64,000 bases of DNA, taken from assembly GCA_964035775.1 (NCBI GenBank), contig OZ038312.1, forward strand, positions 34,647,767 through 34,711,766, written 5' to 3'. Below are positions 45,899 through 57,774 of the stretch, piece by piece; the stretch's first letter is position 1; each line of letters starts with the position of its first letter. The position numbers were made by a program, and so were the translations under genes. Origin of the DNA: Osedax frankpressi. Its lineage: Eukaryota; Annelida; Polychaeta; Sabellida; Siboglinidae. Under the pieces are notes generated by a model. It had not been told where the DNA came from. It saw nothing but the letters and a program-made list of their open reading frames with translations, and searched no databases.

Positions 45899-46915
45899 AT
45901 GCACATGCTCAACTTTTCTGGCCCTATCAAACGAGGCCTCCAGTCTCTAGACAAAGCAACACGCCGGTATGTCCGTAGATGGCTTCGACTACCAAAAGAC
46001 ACATCGCTGGGGGTATTTCATGCATCCACCGACTCCGGAGGTCTCGCCATCCCCGTTCTGGCTCTGACCATACCGGTCATCAGGAGCCAGAGAATGGCAA
46101 AAATCCTCGGTGGTGACGATCCCCTGGTAGAAATGTTAGGTAGTCGAGATAGACTAGGTTGGTCGGTACCACCTTATAAAAACGGTGTTCCTCTGCGTAG
46201 TACATCCGAAGTGCGCGCTTCCCTAAATGAACAACTAGTACAGAGTGTCGATGGGCGTGTTTTGGTGCCTGGTAATAAACTAAACGGTTGGATAAGATGT
46301 AATCGTCTGATTAACGCACATGATTACATCAATGTATTCAAATTGAGACATAATATCCTCCCTTGTCCAGCCAGGGCCAGACGCGCCTATCCGGAAATAA
46401 ACACTCAGTGCGCGTTTTGCGGGTACCCGAATACCACAATGACACATATTCTGCAGAGGTGCCCGCAGACACACGTTGCCAGGGTAAGACGTCATGATAA
46501 AGTGACGGCGATGCTAGCGAGTTCGTTGGAAAACAAACGTTATATGTGTTTCCTCGAACCTCACATTAGAACGCCGACTGGTATTCTTAAACCAGATCTT
46601 ATCACTTGTCGTGACGGCTTAGCAGTAGTCGTCGACACGCAAATCACCACTGACCCATCAGTCATGGATGAGAGGTTTGATCAGAAAACTCATAAGTATG
46701 ACATACCTCTCATCCGCGAATTCGTGATTAATATAACCGGTGCTTCTGAGGTTAAATTCGGAGCGCTCATACTAGACTGACGTGGGCAACTCGCCCCTCG
46801 GTCCGATGCGCTCCTGAATAGCCTCGGAATGTCAGCATCGGTAAAAGAATTAATCACGATTCGAACGTTGGAAGGTGGTGTACGAGCATACAGACACAAC
46901 ATGCGAGCGACATAG
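45899..46915 (+). CDS. R2-like protein, C-terminal zinc knuckle and endonuclease
   Basis: Continues the RT thumb (GLQSLDKATRRYVRRWL). Then a CCHC knuckle CAFCGYPNTTMTHILQRC (C-x2-C-x7-H-x4-C), and the restriction-like endonuclease GILKPDLITCRDGLAVVVDT with the PD...D core, followed by KTHKYDIPLI. A TGA at 46778 interrupts the frame, but RGQLAPRSDALLNSLGM and LEGGVRAYRHNMRAT after it match the usual R2 C-terminus, so the natural end is TAG 46913-46915. The TGA probably replaces TGG. Confidence 0.88.
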
Positions 46916-47264
46916 GCTTACTACGTACACCAAGGACTGATTAGGTGTTGTGCGAAACTAGAGAACCAAACTTTAATCATTTATTATACCCTCCCGCTAA
47001 AATTAACTACACCACATTACCACGTTAACTTCCCATCATATATTATTATTATACCTACCTTCACATATTTCAATACGATTTCACACCGCCATGTTATTAT
47101 TAATACATCTCTTTACCTTTTATTCTTATTGTTGTTTTTTTTTATACGTAAACCCCTACTCGTACATTACTATCGATGTTCATCATTTGTCGAACAATTC
47201 CTAAATAGTGAAGCCCAGCCAAAGTTTCTTTGAAATAATAAATGGGACAATGACAAGTTGTCCA

Positions 47265-47287
47265 GAAATAGTAGTAGTAGTAGTAGC

Positions 47288-47320
<33 letters not shown>

Positions 47321-47336
47321 GTAGTTGTAGTAACTT
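47265..47336. repeat. (TAG)n tract between R2-like element and a - strand LINE
   Basis: About 20 TAG/TAT/CAG triplets. On the + strand it follows the R2-like 3' hairpin. On the - strand it is the (ACT)n tail that follows GGTTACAAAGTTACTAC at the 3' end of the LINE at 47343. Confidence 0.92.
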
Positions 47337-47342
47337 TGTAAC

Positions 47343-48450
47343 CTATTGGTTTATACATGCCATCAACTTTTTAGTGGTGTTTTCGGCCGTGTTACGAATA
47401 TAATTAGGGTATGCAATAGAAAATAAATGTGTTTTTAATATAATTTTAAAGATTGGGGTAGTTGAGATTGATCTTATTGTATAGGGAAGGCTATTCCATG
47501 GCTTAGATGCATAAATAAAGCATGCAGTTTGATGTTTACGTGATAGATTGGCGCAGTTATAAGTAAGTAGTTTATATTTGTTGGTATTACATTGTGGTCT
47601 GGAGGAAATGTAATCTATAAGCAATTCAGTCAGATAATCGGGATTGTTATTGTATTTAGCATGGTATGCTAGTGTTAATATTCTATAATGTATTATTTGT
47701 TGAATTGGAAGCCAATGTAGGGATTTGATGTTAGGAGTGATGTGAGCTAGAGTATTTATGTATGCGGAATATTGTTCGAGCAGAATAGTATTGCAGCTTA
47801 GTGAGTAAAGAAAGGTATATTGTGGAAGTAGGTTTGGTATGGAATTACAATAGTCAAGGGAAATTACAAGGAGTTTAGCAATATCGGTGGTTATAGAGGG
47901 TCGTATTAATCGCATTGGGTGTAGTGTGTGGTATACTAATTTAGATATTTCAGTAGTATGTGGTTTAAATGATAATCTATTGTCAATAGTTATGCCGAGG
48001 TTATTTATTTTAGATAAGTAAATAATAGTATTATTATCAATAACTATAGAAGGTATAGTATAGTGAATATTGGTATTATTTATTAACATGGCAGTAGTTG
48101 TTCGGCTGTTTAATGATAAAGAGTTAGTGAAAAGCTATACTCTAATATCATCTAAGCAGTTATTTATTCGGGATATATTGGTAATAGGATAAGGTAAGTT
48201 ACAGTTTTGTTATATATCGTCAGTATATATGTGGAAATGTATATCCGGGTAATTGTTAATTATGTCATGTAAGGGTGAGATGTATATATTGAAGAGGATA
48301 GTACCAATGACTGAATCTTAAGGTATCCCATGTGTAATATAGGTACAGTCTTGTAGGAGTCATGTATATAGAATAAGTTCTGTCAGTTAGGTAGGTGGTA
48401 AACCAAGTAAGTACAATGTCATATAGACCAATATTCATATATTAGATCAT
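47343..48450 (-). mobile_element. CR1-like LINE, 5'-truncated, with (ACT)n tail
   Basis: A 248-codon open frame at 48089-47343 gives the RT thumb and C-terminus: LGITIDNRLSFKPHT, LDYCNSIPNLLP, SLHWLPIQQIIHYRILTLAY, WNSLPYTIR, FKIILKTHLFSIAYP. Upstream on the same strand (to about 48450) are GIP and a '-VIGTILFNIYISPL' block and an IYTDDI box, with stops between. After the stop codon the 3' end reads GGTTACAAAGTTACTAC and runs into (ACT)n. The 5' part, including endonuclease and ORF1, is absent. Confidence 0.88.
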
Positions 48451-48539
48451 GCCATTTTATTTTCTAGGTTTGTATCCTTTGGAATATGTATTATAGCTCT
48501 CATGAATTATTTTCTATATTAGCAACCCTTAGATGAAAA

Positions 48540-49040
48540 TTAACAACTCTAAATAAAAAAAGTAATCGCCTACTCTTTGGAATTTTATAGGGTTCGATTC
48601 TAGGTACAATATTATTTCTAATCTATTTAAGTTCATTAGCCACAATTATACCACAATTCCTAAATTTAAAATATCATATATATGCAGACGATATTTGACT
48701 ATATATGGAGTTTTCATTTAACACGTATAGTAATTCCCTTGAAATATATGGGAATAATGTTTATATTTGGTTAATTGTAAACAGAATTTTGTTTAATATG
48801 CATAACTTTATTTCTTAATAAATTACTGTAATTTCACTTACATATATTTAGATAATACAATAATGGATAATATTAAATATCTTGGAATAATTATTGATAG
48901 ATAATTATATCTGATACCACAAATACAAATTTTTTGTAAAACTACTTTATCTTTAATCTTAATCTTTAATTTTATAGGTTTGCATGTAATATCGATAAAC
49001 AAATTGATAGCAATTATTCTAATCAATATTCAGGTCGTGT
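48540..49040 (+). mobile_element. CR1-like LINE RT fragment
   Basis: + strand traces GSILGTILFLIYLSSL, YHIYADDI and IVNRILFNMHNF mark RT motifs B and C and the following helix. Stops occur in every frame. No other domains attached. Confidence 0.65.
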
Positions 49041-49049
49041 CGTGATATG

Positions 49050-49215
49050 ATTATTCTATTATTCAAAAAACATAAGCAACAATATAAAAATCTAATACGT
49101 TGATTCTTCTACGTGTCTAATGCGTTTGATTTCGTATCATACGCTACCAGAATCTTAAAATATCGAGTTAAAACACCCACAAAATACAAAACTTCAAAAA
49201 TGATACTATCAAAAT
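49050..49215 (+). mobile_element. Second, decayed R2-like RT fragment
   Basis: Reads KKHKQQYKNLIR, FFYVSNAFDFVS, then RVKTPTKY, and matches 45185-45315 of the R2-like element at both DNA and protein level (ACGTGTCTAANGCNTTTGAT in both). Motif A here has Tyr where a catalytic Asp is expected. This shows that the R2-like family has more than one copy locally. Confidence 0.75.
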
Positions 49216-49459
49216 TAAGTCAAAGAATATCCTCATATAGTATAATAAAATAGTTTTACTTCTAACTTTTTATTTATTTTATACATTTTGAATAAAATCA
49301 TAGAAGTGGGTCATATTATAAATCACTGCGATCACTGCATCATATAAAAATGACTAATATGTTATAAATGCGCATCAATAATATACTATATTTATTGATA
49401 TTCTGGAAAATGTATTTAGAAATGTTGGAACAATAACAATAAGCCATCTAAAGCAGTAA

Positions 49460-50650
49460 GTAATGTTTTCAAATGTCAAAACTTTTTATTAATCTGAAAT
49501 AGCTGAGTTCTTAATAGAATCATCGATGAATATTCTAAAATATAGCTACAAAACAGTATTTTAGAATTATCTAGTAATATTGTAGAAATATTAATTAAAC
49601 ATATATTTATTATCAAAGAAACAATTATATCATATACCGATGCAATTAAAAAAAATACCTCAAATTTCAATTAAAATAATAATAAGTAATATTTCAGCCT
49701 CTTCTACTAGAACAAATACTACTAAAACAACAAATTAAATTTTAGAAATTAGCATATTATTAGGATATATTAAAATAATGAATTGATGAATACTTTATTT
49801 TATACAATAGGTTATTATATACTATGAGTAAAAAATAATTTAATCATCCATAATTATATTTTTTATGATCAATTTGTGAATACTTGCTGTCTCGAGTCGA
49901 AGAAAAAGGTAGTACTATTACGAAATTGATATGCAAGTGTATATGCAAACTATTATGTTACAAGGTTACTCTCTAAATACGAATAGCTCATTTTAAAGGT
50001 TTTTAATTTCAGGGATAGATTCATTCACAAAAAGCATGGTATCACAAAAATCCCTCAAATGATAAACTAAGTATCTTCAATGAATGATTTAAGTATACCT
50101 AATTCTAACATATGTAATAAAGTGACTACTATTATATAAATAGTTTAGATTCTTATGGTGATCCTAATGAATATGATTACACTAATAAATATAAGAAAAC
50201 TTAAATTTTAGAATGAAATTGACCATCTATATAATTATAATTTAGCAAAACCAGTGATACAAAGTATATGAACTTTAATTTGAATACACGTAGAATGGTA
50301 TCTAATTAAAAAACCTAATTATTCTATAACGATATTAATTATTGAAATAAGTTGGTCGTGGCAGGATGATTTCAATAAACATTTGGTCTTAATTAAATAC
50401 TATATTTGTATTTATGATAGCAGGATATATAGGCGAAATGGTGACATTAATTTTCATCAACGTTACTTAATAAAATGGTCTTAATAAACTTTATAATCTT
50501 TTTAAAGCCATTAATGTCAATTTATTATGGTTAGTTTCGAACTATTAAATGCAAACTCAAAACATATAAATAGATTCTACCAATTTCCTGAATGTAATAT
50601 CTAATAATGACGTGATAACAATCCAATTTTCTTCGTTATTAATTCTAGAC
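49460..50650 (+). mobile_element. Decayed LINE ORF1/endonuclease traces
   Basis: 49465-49740 reads FKCQNFLLI and a Ser/Asn/Ile-rich helical stretch like the end of the PHD-like ORF1. 50180-50650 holds weak endonuclease-like traces. Low confidence; it could be several fragments. Confidence 0.35.
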
Positions 50651-52740
50651 ATTCAATAATAATTTATATGAATTTATTTAATTCTAATATACATAATATC
50701 TCTTTCAGCCTAATTATAATACAATAAGTTACAAATCTAACGAATCTTGTAATATATTATATTTGATATCATTCAATGTATTAAAATGTTATAAATTATT
50801 ATAAAATCATTACGAATGTATCATCTATATATAGAATATCTATTTATAAATATATATGATTTTATAAAATATCTTAGATCTGAAATTTGCTATAGTATGC
50901 ACTAATAATCAAAAAGTTACTTTATTATATTGTTTATAATATATAACATATTTTAATATTATATTTTGGTACTATTAACCAATATTACCGATTTAGTTCA
51001 TTTAGTATTTTGTTTATGCATATATGTTTGATTTTTAAATATAGGTATTTAATCTTTATTATTAATAATATATTTACTTTTTAGCTAGTATGTATTTAAT
51101 GAATACATATAATAATACTACACTTCATCCGAGTATTTATCATTCATTATGAATACATATTATTTAAATAATATTTGGATATTATTAGTATGATATGCTA
51201 TAAACCGTAAAATATGTAAAAAAATGTAAAATAAAAACATGTTTGAAGGATTGGATTGAAATCAACCGACAGATCTGCTCAAATCGTGGCGGGTGTATGA
51301 TTGTAGAAAACTGTGTACACTTTTAACCAAATATTCTAGAAGTAAAGTGTAAGTGAATCGTATGATGCTATAAGTATTACATAATTAAAATTATAATTTT
51401 AAAATATAGATAATGATAATTCTCAGTCAGATAATCCCTCTGCACAAGAATAACAATTATTAGACATCAGCTTATTGATAGCCTAACAAATAATAGAAAA
51501 GCAAATTATTATGAAGATATTGATTTTACTTTTTATATATCGAAAATTAAATATTTTTTTGAAAAGAAGAGAAAAATAAAGTAAATGCTAGTTGTGTATG
51601 AAATATTTATTATATATATATATATATATATATATATCATTAAATTTTTAATCAACAGGAAGTTCCTTATTATAGCATAATCGAAGAATCCTAATGATAT
51701 CATTTTATATATTGGAGGATATATTATAAGAGTATTATCTCCTCTTAATAAATATTTCTCTCCCTAAAACTTAATCGAAAGTCCACAATTATTAATTATA
51801 GAAAATATAATAACATTGAGACAACCGACTACATTAATGATTATAGTAAATATTTAAAGACCCTATTGATAATAAAAACTTTTACATACCCCTTCTTAAA
51901 ATATTATACAAGTACGCTCCTTTAATTACCAACTACAACAATATAAAACGGTTCAATCTCATACTTATTACAATAAAACGATACTTCAGAATGTATAAAA
52001 AGATATAGAGAAAGTCCAAGAGTATTGAAATTTGAACTTCGTTCAAACAACTGTTTATTAAATACAGACTCTTGATAAAGAATATAAATATGACTAGTAA
52101 CACATTAAGGTACAGAGAGGCTAATTTTTAGGGTACAGATATAAAAACGCTTTATTTTTGTTATGTAACATAATTGGGGTACAGGATTAAAAAATCAATT
52201 AGTGTACGCATAGATTCATTTTTAGGGTAATTAAAGATAGCATTTTACTGATACTATATTTAGAGGAAAAGAGGTTGGAAAATTGTTATTGTGTACCCAA
52301 ATATTTGATTCATTGTACATTGTAAATTTTGCATCTTACTTGAAAACATTCTTTGATCTAAGGTATAACTAATTTGTTCATAATATATATATGATGATGA
52401 TGCATAGATGCATTTCGAAGGTAATCCTTGGGTATAGGATCTTATAATTCATGTTGTATTCAAGTTATTGTTAATTGTGGATTATTGTTATTTAATTATT
52501 TCTATGCATATATTAAGATATATCTACATATGTTCAATCTATCTTTAGAAATAATTATATGATATAAAAAAACATATTAAAAAAATTAATGTGCATGATA
52601 TATATTTGTTATCGTACAATTCATTTAATTACATATATACCCGAATTAGGGTACTGCTATACAGACAGGGTATCGATGCATGTGTAAACTAACTTTTTGT
52701 TATAGTGTATGTATACAATCATTTGCTGAATGTTAAGATA
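50651..52740. other. AT-rich region, nothing firm
   Basis: No convincing coding trace. An (AT)n tract lies at about 51611-51640. The stretch 52090-52720 repeats short GGGTACAG/GGGTAC motifs (near 52110, 52133, 52174, 52650), possibly a decayed non-autonomous element. Confidence 0.35.
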
Positions 52741-52754
52741 CGAAAATATTATTT

Positions 52755-54240
52755 ATGATTTCAAACTCCCTTCCCGGTCTTATAATTTGCCATATTCTTC
52801 CGAAAATTGTTCTATCTTCTATACTTACTAACTTCGATATACACTTCAGTAACAATATATATAAACTAATCAAATTACTACGTCATCTAACTACCCTAGT
52901 ACTGAAAACATCCAAATACTCACTCGTTTCTTTCAAAATTCCATCTACATCATTAATTTACAAACTTCTATTAGCTGTAAAATCATCATGTAAAATAGAT
53001 CCACTTTCAAAACCACTACAACAATTACTCTCCTATCTACTAGCTTCATACAATAAGAATATAATACATCAATCTCTAAATTCAAGGCTGGTGCCATTCT
53101 CAATGAAATGTTCGCATGTATCACCAATAATAAAGAAAACTTCATCGAACAAATATTGAATTTACAAACAAAAATTGATAGAATGTGGTTATAGATCTAT
53201 CTGCAGCGTTCGATACTCTATATCACTTTATCCTTTATTATCGTTTCATTTCCAATGTTATTTCTAGTTTGCTTTAGATTGGATTATGTCTTATATAAAT
53301 AATAGAATATAAAATCTAAAATTTAAAATCATACATCACATAGTTATTTATTAAACCCGGAAAAATACAAGGTTCGGTATTAGGTCTATTATTATTTCTA
53401 ATATATATGGAACAATTAGCATATATAAATAGAAATATATAAATTTCAATTATCATTTTTATGCAGATGATATTCTATTGTATACTACATTATCATATCA
53501 CTCATTGGAATCTTCTCTAATTGTAGTAACTCAGTTAATCGTTGGCTAATTACAAATAAACTTCTATTAAATATATCGAAATCTGAAGGCTAAATATACA
53601 CACTAATTATAATAATTTCCAAAAATTATTACTTACAATAACCATTATTCCCAAAAAATCGATAATTTACCTAAGAATAATTTTAGATAGAAATCTAACA
53701 ATAAATACTTAAATAAAACAAGTATGTAGCTTAACTAATTATAATGTTGTTATTATAGCATGAGTTCGAAAATTGTTGATAAAATCAACCACACTCTAAC
53801 TAATAAATGATTAATGTTATCTAAATTTGGATATTGTTTATCAATATACTATGGTTTACCAGTAAAACATACTAGGAATATTTCGAGAATAGTTAAGGAA
53901 TGCATTATAATTATATATAGACAAAGAAGAACTGATCATATTAGTTATCAAGAATAATTCTTAAGAATAATATTCTCGATATTAGTAGTAGGTCTAGGAA
54001 TAGATTATTAACCATCTTACTTCATCCACCACTTGACAAACTCCGTTCATAAAGCTAACATTTTCTAGTATCTAATCTGGCGAGACTCATGAACATGAAG
54101 AAGTGGGTATTCTCGATGTTAGCACCAGCCATATGGAACAGTCTCAATGCCAAGATTCGAAGAATTAAATATATTACGAATCTCAAACATGCTGTTAAAT
54201 TGTATGTCATTACTCCTCCCATAATTTTTTTAAATTGATT
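52755..54240 (+). mobile_element. CR1-like LINE RT remnant
   Basis: 52755-53159 is an open frame for the RT N-terminal region (LIYKLLLAVKSSCKIDPLSK, QSLNSRLVPFSMKCSHVSPI). Further traces: ALDWIMSYINNRI, YHFYADDILLYT near 53455, and MLAPAIWNSLNAKIRRIKY near 54120-54170. Many stops after 53160. It ends about 130 bases before a TAG tract. Confidence 0.75.
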
Positions 54241-54375
54241 TAATAACTAATTATTAATGCACTGTTTATCTAGAGTATATTTCGTTATTTATCTATTTAT
54301 GGTATAGCTAAAACTTATTTGAGAAATTATATTTTAACAAATTGAATATGTAAATGAATCGTTTAATATTATATT

Positions 54376-54478
54376 ACAGTGGTATTAGTAGTAGTAGTGG
54401 TAGTAATGATATTAGTGGTAGTAGTGGTAGCAATGGTAGCAGTAGTATCATTGGTAGTAGTGGTAGCAGTGGTAGAAA
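54376..54478. repeat. TAG/GGTAG trinucleotide tract between convergent LINEs
   Basis: GGTATTAGTAGTAGTAGTGG, then GGTAGCAGTAG-type variants. It lies between the 3' end of a + strand LINE and the 3' end of a - strand LINE. Confidence 0.9.
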
Positions 54479-54479
54479 T

Positions 54480-57050
54480 GTATTCGCTGTGAAATTGGTA
54501 GCCAGTGGAGTAGATTCAAGCAAGGAGTATGTGTTCTGGAGTATTTCTTAATTCGAAATATAGTGCGGGCGGCAGAATATTGGAGCTTTATTAGTTGGTT
54601 AATGGTATATAAGGGTAATAAGTTAAAGGTAAATTTGCAGTAGTCAATGATGAGCTGTATTATGGATATCAAGAGTAGTTGGGCCAGTTATTTAGTAGTT
54701 TATGACCTGATTATTCATATAGTATGAAGTGTGTGATTAATTGATTTGGATAGACTGGTTACATGCTAGGTGAAGGATAGTTGAGTGTCTAGTATTAAAT
54801 CGAGTTAATGTGGGAAGAGTACTTTATTTTATGATTGTTTATAATTATAGGAGGTATGGGATGGTATTTAAGGCAGTTATTCAGTAGCATTGCAGTAGTT
54901 TTTTGAATGTTCAGAGAAAGAGAATCGGAGGAAATCCAGTTTCAGATGTAATTAATGCAGTCAATTAGTTTTTCGATATTGTTTTTAGATTCGGATAAAA
55001 TGCAGTATAATTGTATGTCATCAGCGTAAGTGTGAAAGTTAAAGTTGGTATATATTTAAAAGTATAGGATCAACTACTGAGCTTTGTGATACTCCACAGG
55101 TATGAGTATCTGTCGTGGATATGTCTACAGATGTAGAATAGAGAGGAGTTAAGAATCCAGATAGGTTATGTCGTTGTAGTTATAGGTTTTAGAGAGTTCA
55201 CGAATTAGTTCTGTAGAAAAGTCAGGGATGATAATTTTAAGTATTTTCCATATATATATGATTTTTGGATGTCGCTTGGGTTTGGGAAATTTCAAGTAGA
55301 ATGTAACGATATGATGATCACAGATTATTGATTAATGAGAATATTTTGGACAGAAGTATTTAATATGGGGTTGAATGTATTACGGGAGATTATTAAGTCA
55401 AGGATATTTTCTGAAGTGTATATAAATGCAAGAATATTTTGATTAAAGTTATGTGAGTTTATAGTATTTGTTAGTTTTTTAATATATGTCGAAATGGGTA
55501 AAGTTGTATGTTAAAGTCGACTAATATTACGGTGTAGTTTATTAAAGAGGACAGTATATTATCTAATGCATCTATAAATAGAGGAATTGAGCTGTGTGGA
55601 GGTCTGTAGATTATAATCGGGAGTGAGTTAAATGGGTGGAAGGTTCATTTTAAAGCTTCGGAGTATTCTAGAGATAATTCGGTTTTGAATACAAGTTTAA
55701 GGCTATTTCTATAAATAACGCCGACGGCCCCATCATAGTATATGTCGAATATAGACAAATATATGAAATTGTATGTTTAAACAAAATATAAGAAGGTATG
55801 TCATAATCTCTTAGACAGGTTTCAGTTAAGCATATAATATCGAGGTTATGATCTTTGAATTTATCATCGAATATATTCACTTTAATCTTTATTTAGAGTT
55901 GCTGTTTTTAGTCTAGAATTATATAATAGTGGGTTTGGATTATTAAGGGTATTAAATTTCGCAAATTTAAGAGAATGTTGGAGTGTGATCGAAGTTTGAT
56001 TATTATTCGTTTGTGATGAGGTTAGGGCTGGTTAGTCATGTGAAAGGAATACAGTGTTGGTAATATGTAGAAGTAGGGTTATTAAAGATATCTAGGGTAT
56101 TAGGGTTGTAATATTCAATCGATTTTTCCATTGAGTGTCTTTATGAGTTCGTAACAGTTTGTGGAGTTATTGTAGATAGATTTAAGATTGGGAAGGAAGA
56201 AGTTGATTTTAGTGCATGATAAAGAATTCTATCTCTAATTATTTGATTAGACATATACTTATTTCTAATATGTATTTTAGAGAAATTGAGATTGTTTTTG
56301 ATGTTAATGTTATGAAAGTAATGAGTGAAGTGAATTATTAGATTTGAAGAAGATTATACCTAGGGATTAATTTAATAGGCGTTGGTATATAGACATATTT
56401 TAGAATATCACTCAGAAATTTTGTATTGGTTTGCTTGGAATTAAGGTTATCGATTAGGATAGAGTTGTATGTTGGAAGAAGAGGCGAAGTAATGAATGCT
56501 GAGTGACGATTGGAGGGTTGAGCTGGGGGATATGAGACAAGGGGAGATGTTTTTGTTGGTGGTGGTAAGAGAGATGAAATGGATTTTTCATATCTTGGAA
56601 TATTTTGGGTGGATTATGGTGTGTATAGGTGAGTTTTGTTTTACAGCGGGTGATTAAAAAGATATGCCAATGTTGTGTGGGCTTGCTATGGGATGTGGTA
56701 AGTTAAATTAAGGAGGGAGTTTGTGTCTGCGGTTTAAGTTACGATTAAGAGATGATGGTGTATTTGAGGGAAGTGGTGGGAGATGTCTGGTTGATTTAAG
56801 TAAGGGTTGGTATAATTCGTTGAATAGATGGCCATTTTTATTATATTTGAGAATTTAATAGTTTTTCGATTTTAATGAGAAGTGAGTCTTGTTTATCTAG
56901 TCTGAAATTTATATTATTGATTAGTAGTTCAATTTAATATAATTCTATATAAGTCGTTCAGTTTGTTTATTGAAGATGTACTGTATTATTTGGATCAATT
57001 AAAGGTATTGATATATGCGGTGGAGGTTGAGTGGAGGTTGGATTGGTAGT
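54480..57050 (-). mobile_element. CR1-like LINE, internally deleted, - strand
   Basis: Read downwards: ORF1 traces from about 57000 to 56000 resemble the Pro/His-rich linker of the 33242 ORF1. The endonuclease at 55880-55250 has LDIICLTETCLRDYDIP, IIYRPPHSSIPLFIDALD and a DfN-type block. RT near 55040 has HTYADDIQLYC, and 54672-54480 has IDYCKFTFNLLP and LNLLHWLPISQRIHFY, running into the trinucleotide tract. The endonuclease joins nearly directly to the late RT, so the middle of RT is deleted. Confidence 0.75.
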
Positions 57051-57585
57051 TGAACATTTAGTTAATATGTATTGGAATTATGGCGATTTTAATATTGATA
57101 TAACATGTTTCTTATGGGATTACTGGATATCCATTGATGTGGGAGGCTATTAATAGGATGTAAACATTGTAATTGTATTATGCTATTATATAGTGAGGTT
57201 ATATAATAGCTGTCTAGTGTGAATATCAATGCTTGCAAGACATGATAATGAATATAGTCTATGAACTTGTATAAGTGAATATTGTCTTGTTTGGATTTAA
57301 GCAGTGAGTATTATGATATGTATAGTAGTAATACATATTTGTTTTATTTTATATCATGTATATGTAAATGGGTAGTATATAATGTAATTTTTGGTGGAGT
57401 CTATATTTAATTTATAAACCATTATATAAGTAATTAAATACACAGTTATATTAAGTAATATTTAATTCCATGTTTCTTTTTATTGTAAATTTAGTGTATA
57501 AAGGGGAATGGAAGGTGAAATGATTTGGATAAAGTCAAGGGATTAAATTGTCGACTTTCTAAGATTATTCTTTATCTTCTAATCA

Positions 57586-57774
57586 TAGTAGTAGTAATAG
57601 TAATAGTAATAGTAATAGTAATAGTAATAGTAATAGTAATAGTAATAGTAATAGTAATAGTAATAGTAATAGTAATAGTAATAGTAATAGTAATAGTAAT
57701 AGTAATAGTAATAGTAATAGTAATAGTAATAGTAATAGTAATAGTAATAGTAATAGTAATAGTAATAGTAATTC
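57586..57774. repeat. (TAATAG)n microsatellite, ~31 units
   Basis: Almost perfect 6-bp repeat TAGTAA. It directly precedes the next LINE's visible 5' end. Both strands give artefactual open frames (Ile/Val and poly-Leu). Confidence 0.97.

Larger units (their letters stand above)
43520..47264 (+). mobile_element. R2-like LINE (single large ORF, restriction-like endonuclease)
   Basis: Almost full-length R2-clade-type element. One original reading frame from about 43556/43640 to TAG 46913-46915, then a 3' UTR to about 47264. It lies between two TAG-repeat tracts. A small hairpin closes the 3' end (GGACAA 47245-47250, TTGTCC 47258-47263), a few bases before the TAG repeat. It carries about five disruptions: in-frame stops at 44528, 45857 and 46778, and two compensating frame changes at local duplications (about 44725-44755 and 45030-45087). 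No 28S rDNA flank is present. GC content is higher than the neighbours. Confidence 0.88.

Noticed and set aside
46690-46902. - strand ORF of 70 codons
   Set aside because: Antisense of the R2-like C-terminus, which itself has clear protein matches on the + strand.
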